Positions 34,791 to 42,562 of a stretch of 54,949 nucleotides of DNA are shown one piece after another. Origin of the DNA: Terriglobia bacterium (GTDB lineage: Bacteria > Acidobacteriota > Terriglobia > Acidiferrales > UBA7541). Each line of letters begins with the position of its first letter. Within the stretch, counting starts at the first letter, position 1. The notes beneath the pieces are model-generated. The model searched no databases. It saw only the letters and a list, made by a program, of their open reading frames with translations, and was not told where the DNA came from. The DNA lies in the NCBI GenBank assembly GCA_020073605.1, contig JAIQEW010000022.1:1-54949 (forward strand), written 5' to 3'. The position numbers were made by a program, and so were the translations under genes.

Positions 34791-35632
34791 TTTTTCGCGG
34801 TGGCCCAGAGATAGAGTTGCCGATAATCCGAATAGTGCGGATGCACGGGCTTCCACTCCTCCGCCGTGTAGCCAAACCCCTCGAGATACGCGCGAATCTG
34901 ACCCATCTGCCCGGGATCGTGGACTTCACAAAGCAATTTCGGCTTCGCTTCCGCGAGAAGGCGGCGCGCGCCATGCAAAGCTTCCCACTCAGCGCCTTCG
35001 ACATCCATTTTCATGAGACGGGGCGCCGGATGCCCTTCGCTGAAAACGAGATCGTCCAGGCGAACTGCCGGCAGTGAGATGCGGCCGGACCTCGCATCCG
35101 TTGAGGACGAAATGTGGCCCTGCGTGCGGTTCGACAAATCCGATGCGCGCTCAAATGTCACGTGACCGGGAGAGGACCACACCGCCGCCTCCACAACAGT
35201 TACCTGCGTCAGGCCGTTTTTCGCGATGTTGGCCCTCAGGACCGCGGCATTTTCCGGGTCTGGCTCGAATGCCGCGATTCTTCCCGACGGCCCGACGAAC
35301 CGCGACGCAATCAACGAGAAAAATCCCGTGTGCGCGCCGACATCGTAGTAACAATCGCCCGGCCGAAGCTCGGCTTTCAGAAGCTCTTGAATCCAGGGCT
35401 CGTAGTCGCCGTTGGCGTAGCCGAGATCGAATCGCGGGTCGGCTTGCATCCAAAGGCCCTTGCCGAGGCCGTCCGGAATTTGAATCCACAGCTTCGCTCC
35501 GAGCGGCATGGCGGCGTGGACGAGTTTTCGAACCCCCGCGCCCACCACAGGAATCCCTCGCAGGACGCCGTACGTGCCGCGGACGAAGTCCGAGCGCGTC
35601 ATGCTATGCAGGATTCGCTCCTTTGCGCTCAC
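34787..35632 (-). CDS. FkbM-family methyltransferase
   Basis: A 281-residue FkbM methyltransferase with DCYYDVGAHTGFFSLIASRFVG, AFEPDPENAAVLRANIA, VRLDDLVF and LMKMDVEGAEWEALHGA. The start is GTG at 35632, overlapping the upstream glycosyltransferase stop as GTGA. An in-frame ATG lies ten codons later. The frame is open to 35881, but that part overlaps the transferase gene. It sits immediately before the second FkbM gene and shares its layout. Confidence 0.87.
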   Translation of the reverse strand: MSAKERILHSMTRSDFVRGTYGVLRGIPVVGAGVRKLVHAAMPLGAKLWIQIPDGLGKGLWMQADPRFDLGYANGDYEPWIQELLKAELRPGDCYYDVGAHTGFFSLIASRFVGPSGRIAAFEPDPENAAVLRANIAKNGLTQVTVVEAAVWSSPGHVTFERASDLSNRTQGHISSSTDARSGRISLPAVRLDDLVFSEGHPAPRLMKMDVEGAEWEALHGARRLLAEAKPKLLCEVHDPGQMGQIRAYLEGFGYTAEEWKPVHPHYSDYRQLYLWATAKK

Positions 35633-36753
35633 GCTGCCTTCTCCATTCGGTCCGCAAGCAATTGCAGCAGTTCGTGGGACCTGCGCTCGATGGAAAATTT
35701 CTCGGCGCGGCGGCGGGCGCCCGTCGCCAGGCGGCGCCTCAAGGGCTCGTCCGTGAGAAGCGTCGTCAAACCGCGAGCGAGCGACGCGGCGTCTCCCGGC
35801 GGAACGAGCAGGCCGCTTTCTCCGTCCTGGACGATTTCTTTCAACCCGCCCACCGCCGCGGCTACCACCGGAACGCCGCACGCCATCGCTTCGAGCGCTA
35901 CCAAGCCGAATGATTCTGAGTGCGAGGGCACCACCGCGACACTCAAAGAGTTCCAGAAGTCGCGCATTCGTTTATGAGGCAGGGCTCCGACTGTTTGCAG
36001 CAAGTTGTCCAGCTCCATCTGGCGAATTCTATCGGCGCACTCCGCGGCTCCGGCGGATTCCGCAGTGCCCTTCCATAGTCGGGCTCCGCCAGCTAGATGC
36101 AACTCGACATCAGGCAGCATCGATTTTACGGACCTCCAAGCGTCGAGCAGGTCATCAATGCCCTTGCTCGGAACCCATTGGCCTGCAAAGCCGACGCGCA
36201 GCTGCTTTGCTGGCTGATTCGACGCGATGTTGTTCACCGGCCGGAAGAGCTGGAGATCGACAGCATTCGGCACCACCGTCGTGCCCCGTGCAGGAATTTG
36301 GCCGTGCTGCCGGAGGAACAGTTGCCTCTCGCTCTCGCTGGGGAATAGATAGCGCGCGCGCTGGAATCGCGAAAGCCAGAGCGGCCAGTTCCAGTAGCGC
36401 GGCAGCGCCGTGCTCCAGTCGAAGCGCACGATCGTGCGCTCAGGGGCCCAACCCGCCAGCACAGGTTCGTTGTACGCGATGATCAGCGCGTCGCGCTCCT
36501 TGCTGAGAAACTGCCCTCCGTATTCGATCGAGGTGACGAGCGGCGCGCTGGTGTGCAGCGGAAGCACGCGCACCGGCGCTCCCTCGCGCGCGGCCCGTCC
36601 GTAAACTCGCACCGGAATGCCCGCATCCTTCAGGATCGCGGCATCCTCCCACATCACCACTTCCGAGCCGCCGCACGGGTCGTCGCCGAGCACGGACATC
36701 CGCGTGGCGAGAAATGCCACTCCGCGCGCCTCGAGTCTTGCGTGTGAGGTCAT
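35629..36753 (-). CDS. Glycosyltransferase family 4
   Basis: A 374-residue GT-B transferase. ATG 36753 overlaps the stop of the family 2 transferase gene (ATGA), which sets the start despite a longer open frame. Landmarks are DPCGGSEVVMWEDAAIL, YLFPSESERQLFL, VPNAVDLQLF, VGFAGQWVPSKGIDDLLDA and VVPSHSESFGLVALEAMACGVP with the E-x7-E pair. It is part of an unbroken string of coupled genes from about 37.6 to 33.9 kb. Confidence 0.9.
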   Translation of the reverse strand: MTSHARLEARGVAFLATRMSVLGDDPCGGSEVVMWEDAAILKDAGIPVRVYGRAAREGAPVRVLPLHTSAPLVTSIEYGGQFLSKERDALIIAYNEPVLAGWAPERTIVRFDWSTALPRYWNWPLWLSRFQRARYLFPSESERQLFLRQHGQIPARGTTVVPNAVDLQLFRPVNNIASNQPAKQLRVGFAGQWVPSKGIDDLLDAWRSVKSMLPDVELHLAGGARLWKGTAESAGAAECADRIRQMELDNLLQTVGALPHKRMRDFWNSLSVAVVPSHSESFGLVALEAMACGVPVVAAAVGGLKEIVQDGESGLLVPPGDAASLARGLTTLLTDEPLRRRLATGARRRAEKFSIERRSHELLQLLADRMEKAA

Positions 36754-37649
36754 CTCCAGCTTCCCGGCACGCGCGCACCCCGATTGATGAGCCCGGCGAG
36801 CGCGAGGGCCTTCGACAACTCGCCGACTCCGACCACCGCCCCGCCCCAGCAGCGTTGCAAAATCGCGTGACCGAATGCACGAACGGACGTGTTCAGAGAG
36901 CGCGCCGCCATCGGCAGCAACTCGCGAGAAGGAGTGTTCACGCGCTCCCGGATCCACCAGCCTCCTTCGCTCCCGCGAAACCACGCCAGCCGCAATACGC
37001 GCTTCAAACGAATCTCTTCGGGCGTCTTGTAGTGCCACACGAGCGCTTCCGGCACGAACCGAGCTGAAACCCCGGCGCGCCTCAGCCAATCGCCCTCTTC
37101 ACAAGGCGGTCGTACATTCTCGTCAAAGTCTGCCGCTTCGAAAACCCAACGATACGCCGCCATATTGCCAAGGATCGGCACGACCTCTCCGCCGAAACCC
37201 AGCGGCGGCGTCAGAACCTCCGCGAAAAATGAACTCACTTCCTCCCGATGTCGGCCTACAAGCGGGCCGTCCACGGTCACGCGCACCGCACCAGCAACCA
37301 CCGACACTTCTGTCGACAGGCCACTGAGGAGTTTTGGCAGCCATCCGTCGGTAACAATCACGTCGTCATCAATGAAAACGATGATTTGGCCCCCCGCGAT
37401 TTTCAAAGCTTGATTTCTCGCGGCATTCGCCCCGAGCGGGCGGCTCTGGCTCTGGCACAGGACGTGCCAGCCACTAGACCGGGCAAATTCCTGGACGACC
37501 TGTGGCGTCGCGTCGCTCGAACAATCATCCACGACGATCACTTCGGGTGGATCGAGACCCCGAACTCCGGCCGGCAGCGCCGCCAGACATCGCGCCAATA
37601 TCGCCGAGCGATTCCGCGTCGGAATGATGATTGAAACCGTTTCACTCAA
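36750..37649 (-). CDS. Glycosyltransferase family 2
   Basis: A 299-residue GT-A transferase. SIIIPTRNRSAILARCL opens the fold, VIVVDDCSSDAT gives the first acidic pair, and VFIDDDVIVTDGWL is the DxD-like metal and donor site. CEEGDWLRRAG provides the catalytic acidic region, as in rhamnosyl- and related transferases. The start is TTG at 37649 since no ATG fits. It lies 43 bp after the ABC transporter ATPase gene. Confidence 0.88.
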   Translation of the reverse strand: MSETVSIIIPTRNRSAILARCLAALPAGVRGLDPPEVIVVDDCSSDATPQVVQEFARSSGWHVLCQSQSRPLGANAARNQALKIAGGQIIVFIDDDVIVTDGWLPKLLSGLSTEVSVVAGAVRVTVDGPLVGRHREEVSSFFAEVLTPPLGFGGEVVPILGNMAAYRWVFEAADFDENVRPPCEEGDWLRRAGVSARFVPEALVWHYKTPEEIRLKRVLRLAWFRGSEGGWWIRERVNTPSRELLPMAARSLNTSVRAFGHAILQRCWGGAVVGVGELSKALALAGLINRGARVPGSWR

Positions 37650-37692
37650 AGCTCAGCCTACTCTTTGGAGACAGGTGGCTCTCCTCCCGCCA

Positions 37693-38925
37693 TCAGGACT
37701 CCGCCACGGTGGTCCGGACAGTGTCCGTGCTCGGGACCTGCAGCTCAGCCGGGATATTCAGCACGCCGGCCCAGCGGTCTTGCGTATGCGTCACAGGCTG
37801 CGTGTCCACGACGAGAGGAGGCACCGCACTCCAGTGCTCGATCGCTTCGCCATCCGTGAGATTGTTCCCGCGATTAAAGAGAGTGCACAGCAGCGTGTAC
37901 GCGCCCGGGCGCAGCGGCAAAAAAGGCACACGCACCGTCAGTTCTTGCCGCCCGGCCGGTATCTCCACATTCTCGAAACCCCACCCCACCAAGAGCACGG
38001 AGTCCCCGTTGACGATGTTGACACCGAGGTGCCCCTTCGAAACGGGCTCCGCCAACTCGAGCTCAAACCGGAACACAACTTCATCGGCGAGCTGCCTGAC
38101 TACATTGCCGTGACCGGGAACTTCCCACCGAAGGAAACACTTCCCACGGCCTCCTGCCGCAGGCCCAACCTGGCTGGTCTCGTACGCGGCGATCACTTCG
38201 CCGGTCGGCCCCGACTCCCGAATCTGGCCTGCGTCAATCCACAGCACGCGCTCGCAGAGGCGGCGAATCTGGTTCATCTGATGGCTCACGAACACGATCG
38301 TGCGGCCGCTTTCCGACACTTCTTGCATCTTTCCAAGGCACTTCTTCTGGAATTCGAGATCGCCGACGGCCAGCACCTCGTCCACGAGCAGGATTTCGGG
38401 TTCCAGATGCGCCGCCACGGCAAACGCGAGCCTCATCTGCATCCCAGTGCTGAAATGCTTGAGCGGCGTGTCGATGAAGCGCTCTACGCCGGCGAAATCG
38501 ACGATGGCGTCATATTTCCGGCCGATCTCGCGCTTGCTCATTCCCAGAATCGCCCCGCTCAGGTAGACATTTTCGCGCCCGGTCAGCTCGGGATGAAACC
38601 CGGTGCCGACCTCGAGGAGGCTTCCCACGCGCCCATGGATTTCGGCGAACCCTTCCGTCGGGCGCGTGATCCGGGAAAGAATCTTCAGGAGCGTCGTCTT
38701 CCCCGCCCCGTTCCGCCCAATCAGCCCGACCACCTCGCCTTGGCGTACGTCGAAAGAAACGTCGCGCAGCGCCCACAGGAAGTCGCGCGTTCGCCGCTGC
38801 CCGTTGCGCCGAAAGGGCGCCGCCACGGCGCGCGCGAGCACGTCGCGCAGCGCGAGGTAACGCTCGCGTTCGCCAACGCGATAGCGCTTGCCGAGCCCCT
38901 CCACATGAATGACGCTTTCACTCAT
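37693..38925 (-). CDS. wzt: Wzt-type ABC transporter ATPase with C-terminal sugar-binding domain
   Basis: A 410-residue ATPase of an O-antigen/teichoic-acid type exporter. Walker A is GLIGRNGAGKTTLLKIL, the signature is LKHFSTGMQMRLAFA, and Walker B is ILLVDEVLAVGD, all in residues 1-250. A beta-rich extension (about 260-410, from FLRWEVPGHGNVV) matches the Wzt C-terminal domain that recognises the non-reducing end of the finished glycan. Together with the membrane partner encoded next to it, it moves a lipid-linked polysaccharide across the inner membrane. Confidence 0.93.
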   Translation of the reverse strand: MSESVIHVEGLGKRYRVGERERYLALRDVLARAVAAPFRRNGQRRTRDFLWALRDVSFDVRQGEVVGLIGRNGAGKTTLLKILSRITRPTEGFAEIHGRVGSLLEVGTGFHPELTGRENVYLSGAILGMSKREIGRKYDAIVDFAGVERFIDTPLKHFSTGMQMRLAFAVAAHLEPEILLVDEVLAVGDLEFQKKCLGKMQEVSESGRTIVFVSHQMNQIRRLCERVLWIDAGQIRESGPTGEVIAAYETSQVGPAAGGRGKCFLRWEVPGHGNVVRQLADEVVFRFELELAEPVSKGHLGVNIVNGDSVLLVGWGFENVEIPAGRQELTVRVPFLPLRPGAYTLLCTLFNRGNNLTDGEAIEHWSAVPPLVVDTQPVTHTQDRWAGVLNIPAELQVPSTDTVRTTVAES

Positions 38926-38928
38926 CTT

Positions 38929-39792
38929 TCACACCACATCCGCCACGGTCGTTTCCATTTTCTGAAAGTACGCGACTCCGCCGAGAAGAATCGCAATCAC
39001 AACCCCCGTAGAAGCCAGGAACATTCGCCCTGGCGGATCGCCATGCCCGGTGAGCGACCAGCGAAATCCCTCGATCACGCCTGCAATCGGGTTCAGACCG
39101 TATAGCCAGCGCCACTTCGCCGGAACGAGTGAACTCGAATAGACCACGGGCGAAGCGAACATCCAAAACTGTACGAGAAATGGCAGGACGTACCGCACGT
39201 CACGATAGATCGCGTTCAGCGCGGCGAGCCACAGGCCCACTCCCAGCGCCGTCAGAATCGCCAGCACCAAGAACACCGGCAGCCACAGCACCGCAGCGGA
39301 AGGACGAATTCCGTAATAGATCATCATCGCGATGAACATCAGAAACGACACGCCGAAATCGACCAGCCCCGAAAGCACCGACGAAAGCGGCAGGGCCAGC
39401 CGCGGGAAATAGACTTTCGTCACGAGCCGCTGATTTTCCACGATCGTGTTAGTCGCATTCTGTAAGGCAGCAGCGAAGTACATCCATGGCAGCAGAGCGC
39501 TGTAATAGAAGATCGGGTAGGGCAGCCCTTCCGACGGAATATGCGCGAGCTTGCCGAAGAAAAGACTGAAGACCAGCATGGTGAGAAACGGCTGAAGCAC
39601 AGCCCACGCCGCGCCGATTGCCGTCTGCTTGTAGCGGATCTTGATATCGCGCCAGACGAAGAAGTAGAGCAGCTCGCGGTACGCCCACAGCTCGCCGAAC
39701 GGGATCGCCCACCAGCGGCTCGGTGGCGTGATGCGAAGCACCGGAGGCGTCGCCAGCACGGCTGTTCTGGCGGTGGCGCTCATGCTGCTCAC
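38929..39792 (-). CDS. wzm: Wzm-type ABC transporter permease
   Basis: A 287-residue ABC-2 membrane protein with six hydrophobic helices. LLYFFVWRDIKIRYKQTAIG is the typical amphipathic coupling segment, followed by AWAVLQPFLTMLVFSLFFG and NAIYRDVRYVLPFLVQFWMF. It pairs with Wzt, whose gene starts three bases after this stop. The GTG at 39792 is chosen since GGAGG lies six bases upstream; an ATG three codons later is an alternative. The GTG overlaps a stop codon as GTGA, pointing to a short coupled reading frame upstream. Confidence 0.93.
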   Translation of the reverse strand: MSSMSATARTAVLATPPVLRITPPSRWWAIPFGELWAYRELLYFFVWRDIKIRYKQTAIGAAWAVLQPFLTMLVFSLFFGKLAHIPSEGLPYPIFYYSALLPWMYFAAALQNATNTIVENQRLVTKVYFPRLALPLSSVLSGLVDFGVSFLMFIAMMIYYGIRPSAAVLWLPVFLVLAILTALGVGLWLAALNAIYRDVRYVLPFLVQFWMFASPVVYSSSLVPAKWRWLYGLNPIAGVIEGFRWSLTGHGDPPGRMFLASTGVVIAILLGGVAYFQKMETTVADVV

Positions 39793-39854
39793 TCGGTTCC
39801 TCCGGGCTGCGCGGACTCAATTCGCTTCACGTCTTCCTGTTCGATGCGGTCCAT
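39789..39854 (-). CDS. Possible 21-residue leader peptide before wzm
   Basis: ATG at 39854 is preceded by GGAAG at about 4 bases, and the stop overlaps the wzm start as GTGA, the same coupling used throughout the locus. The peptide starts MDRIEQEDVKRIES and is strongly charged. It could be a translational leader, or chance. The 39793-39913 stretch holds nothing else visible. Confidence 0.25.
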   Translation of the reverse strand: MDRIEQEDVKRIESAQPGGTE

Positions 39855-39913
39855 CAATCTTCCGCGGCCCGTCAGACGACTCGTCAACGTGCGAGCCGCC
39901 TCAGCCGGACACG

Positions 39914-41515
39914 CTACGATGCCGCGCTCGCATCCGGGCCGATCTCGTTCGGCTGTGCGGGCAATCCCTCGCGGGCCTCTTCCTTCCGCAGTATCGCAAT
40001 GATGGAAAGCGGCGGCAGCGGAAGCCATGAATCCACGAGCCGGAATATCGGCGTCAGCAGGTTCAGCATGCGAATCTGCCCCAGCCCGAATGTCCTCCGG
40101 CGCAGGATGCGGCCATTCAGCCACCAGGCCGCGACGCCCGGCCGGTTGAATTTCAGCACCTGCTCGACGCGGAATCCCGCCCGCTGCGCAACTTCCACGA
40201 GCTGTTCCCGGGTATATCGCCGGCAATGCCCCAGCACTTCGTCCAGGCTGCCGTAGAGTCCCGGCCCGCAGGGCACCAGAATCACCGCGCGCCCGCCATC
40301 ATCCAGCGCATTCCAAATATTCCGCAGCGCCCCGACATCGTCGGGAATGTGCTCGACCACGTTGAGGCAAACGACCGTGTCGAAAGCCTGCCCGGCTGGA
40401 AACGTCTCCCCGTCCGCCGCGTTCGTATAGGCGACCCGCATATAGGGCCGCGTCGCCCGCAGCGTGACGAGGTAGTCCAGATAGTGCCGGTTCACGTCCG
40501 TCGCCCAGTAGATCGATCGCGGCATCAAGTGAACCGACATGTTGCCGGTTCCCGCGCCAACTTCCAGAACGCGATTGCCGATGTACGGCCGAATCACATC
40601 GGCCATCCAGCGAGTAAATCGCGGGGCGCGGTTCAGGCGCTCGAGAATCTCGCCGCCGCTCTCATCCTCGGTATAAATCCGATCCGATGCGGCGTACTTG
40701 AGAATCGCCCAGAGGGCGCGCGCGCCGTCCCTCCATGTGATCTTCTTCCCCTCGCCGTAAGTCCGGCCCGAATAGCTGATTGGGACCTCGAAGATCCGAC
40801 TGCCGCGCTTCGCAAGCTTGATGGCCAGTTCGGGCTCGACATCAAACGTCGAACTCTGAAGCGGGATGCTCTTGAGCAGGTCCGCCCGGACCATTTTGTA
40901 GCAAGTCTCCATGTCGGTGAGGTTGAGATCGCAGACGAGATCGCACAGGAAGGTCAGAAACTTGTTTCCCAGCGCGTGCCGGAAAAAAAGGGCCCGCTTG
41001 TATCCGCCGGACAGGAAGCGCGAGCCGAAGACGGCGTCCGCGTCCTCGTAAAGAAACACTTCCACCATTTTAAGCAGGTCGCCGGGGTGATACTCCAGAT
41101 CGGCATCGTGGATGACGACGAGTTCGGTATCGACGTGCGCCAGCGCCGTGCGAATGGCCGCTCCCTTGCCGCTGTTCTTTTCGTGACGCAGCCAGACCCA
41201 TGAAAACTTGCGATAGTCGTCTCTCGACTCCAGTGATTCGCGGAAGTGCCGGAGCGCCTCGGGCGTGCCGTCGGACGAGGCGTCGTCCACCACGATAACC
41301 TTGATCGACTCAAGCAGGGGAGATTCGCCAAGCACGCTGAGCCTTGCGAGGCTTGCCTCGATCAGAAACCGCTCGTTATAGGCGGGGACAATTACCGAGA
41401 GGCTCGCGCTGGTTCGCTTCTTTTCCAGGCTCTCTCCGGGACCCGGTGCGGCCCCGACGGCGCGCCGCGCCCCTGTGTTCTGTGCCACTCGATTTGTCGC
41501 TGAAGTGCTGCTCAT
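39914..41515 (-). CDS. Fused glycosyltransferase family 2 and methyltransferase
   Basis: A 533-residue two-domain protein. Residues about 40-260 are a family 2 transferase of the dolichyl-phosphate-mannose-synthase type (SLSVIVPAYNERFLIEASL, VVDDASSDGT, VIHDADLEYHPGD, VPISYSGRTYGEGKKI). Residues about 300-480 are a class I methyltransferase (RVLEVGAGTGNMSVHLM, VVCLNVVEHIPDDV, GRAVILVPCGP). This combination is seen in some bacterial glycan clusters. The transferase half may make a polyprenyl-phosphate sugar, with the other half methylating it or a neighbour. ATG 41515 is preferred over TTG 41527. Confidence 0.87.
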   Translation of the reverse strand: MSSTSATNRVAQNTGARRAVGAAPGPGESLEKKRTSASLSVIVPAYNERFLIEASLARLSVLGESPLLESIKVIVVDDASSDGTPEALRHFRESLESRDDYRKFSWVWLRHEKNSGKGAAIRTALAHVDTELVVIHDADLEYHPGDLLKMVEVFLYEDADAVFGSRFLSGGYKRALFFRHALGNKFLTFLCDLVCDLNLTDMETCYKMVRADLLKSIPLQSSTFDVEPELAIKLAKRGSRIFEVPISYSGRTYGEGKKITWRDGARALWAILKYAASDRIYTEDESGGEILERLNRAPRFTRWMADVIRPYIGNRVLEVGAGTGNMSVHLMPRSIYWATDVNRHYLDYLVTLRATRPYMRVAYTNAADGETFPAGQAFDTVVCLNVVEHIPDDVGALRNIWNALDDGGRAVILVPCGPGLYGSLDEVLGHCRRYTREQLVEVAQRAGFRVEQVLKFNRPGVAAWWLNGRILRRRTFGLGQIRMLNLLTPIFRLVDSWLPLPPLSIIAILRKEEAREGLPAQPNEIGPDASAAS

Positions 41516-41716
41516 CGTCCCGACCAAAGATATCAGAAACGAAATGCCGCGATTTGCGGACCGTTACACCACGTACTAAAACGTTAGGGCGCTTCTGTCA
41601 GTTTTGCACAAAGAACAGATTCCCAAATTTGAGATTCAGTCCGGCGCGCTGGGCCCGCGCAGCAGACGTTGCGGCATGTCCCGGTGGGCGGCGTTAGCGC
41701 CCGGCAGGCCACTCTT

Positions 41717-42553
41717 TCAATCGGTTGCGGCCACTGTCGAAATCCGGCCGGAGGCTGCCACCAGCTCGTCGTCCGTTTTCTTTTGAAAGTGAGCGCCTTC
41801 GATGGAGATCTCCTGATCGCTTCCGATGTTGACCACCTCGCCGATCGCCTTTTCGGTCCCGAGCAGCCGCAGAATCGCCTCCACCGTGTCGCGCACATCG
41901 CAGAAGCAGCGCGACTGCTGGCCGCTCCCGAAGATCGTGATCGGCGCGCCATCCAGCGCCTGGCGGACGAAGTTCGGAAGCACCATGCCGTATCGCCCGA
42001 CTTGCCGCGGCCCGACCGTATTGAACAACCGCACGACGATCACGGGCTGCTTCTTTTCCTTCCAGTACGAGAGCGCGAGGAACTCATCGAGCGCTTTCGA
42101 CGCCGCATAACTCCAGCGGCCCATCGTCGTCGCACCGAGGACCAGATCGGCGTCCTCGTGGAACGGCACTTTGTCGCTCTTGCCGTATACCTCCGATGTT
42201 GAAGCCGTGAACACGAGCTTCTTCTTTTTCGAGGCCGCGTCGAGCACGAGCTGCGTGCCGTACACGTTCGTCTCGAGCGTCCGCACGGGGCTTTCGACGA
42301 TCAGGCGCACCCCGACGGCGGCCGCAAGGTGGAACACCACGTCCGACTCATCCACCAGTTCAGCCAGCAGCTGCCTGTTGGTGATGGAATCGAAAAAGTA
42401 GTGGAACCGCTCGTGCGTCTTCAGGTGCCGGATGTTTTCGACGCTGCCTGTGGAGAGGTCGTCGAGGATGAACACCTCGTCGCCCCGCTTCAGGAGCGCT
42501 TCCGAAAGGTGCGATCCGATAAAGCCTGCTCCGCCGGTAATCAGGTGACGCAA
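41717..42553 (-). CDS. NAD-dependent epimerase/dehydratase, C-terminally truncated
   Basis: A 278-residue extended short-chain dehydrogenase. LITGGAGFIGSHLSEALL binds NAD, with FTASTSEVYG and YAASKALDEF supplying the catalytic Ser/Thr and Y-x-x-x-K. Family members run to about 315-330 residues. Here the conserved VVNIGSDQEISIEG is followed at once by a lysine-rich, non-homologous tail and a stop, so roughly 40-60 C-terminal residues are missing. The frames downstream do not restore them. The start is TTG with GGAGG five bases before it. The remaining part keeps all catalytic residues but lacks part of the sugar-binding lobe, so its activity is doubtful. Confidence 0.85.
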   Translation of the reverse strand: MRHLITGGAGFIGSHLSEALLKRGDEVFILDDLSTGSVENIRHLKTHERFHYFFDSITNRQLLAELVDESDVVFHLAAAVGVRLIVESPVRTLETNVYGTQLVLDAASKKKKLVFTASTSEVYGKSDKVPFHEDADLVLGATTMGRWSYAASKALDEFLALSYWKEKKQPVIVVRLFNTVGPRQVGRYGMVLPNFVRQALDGAPITIFGSGQQSRCFCDVRDTVEAILRLLGTEKAIGEVVNIGSDQEISIEGAHFQKKTDDELVAASGRISTVAATD

Positions 42554-42562
42554 AGTTCCCTC

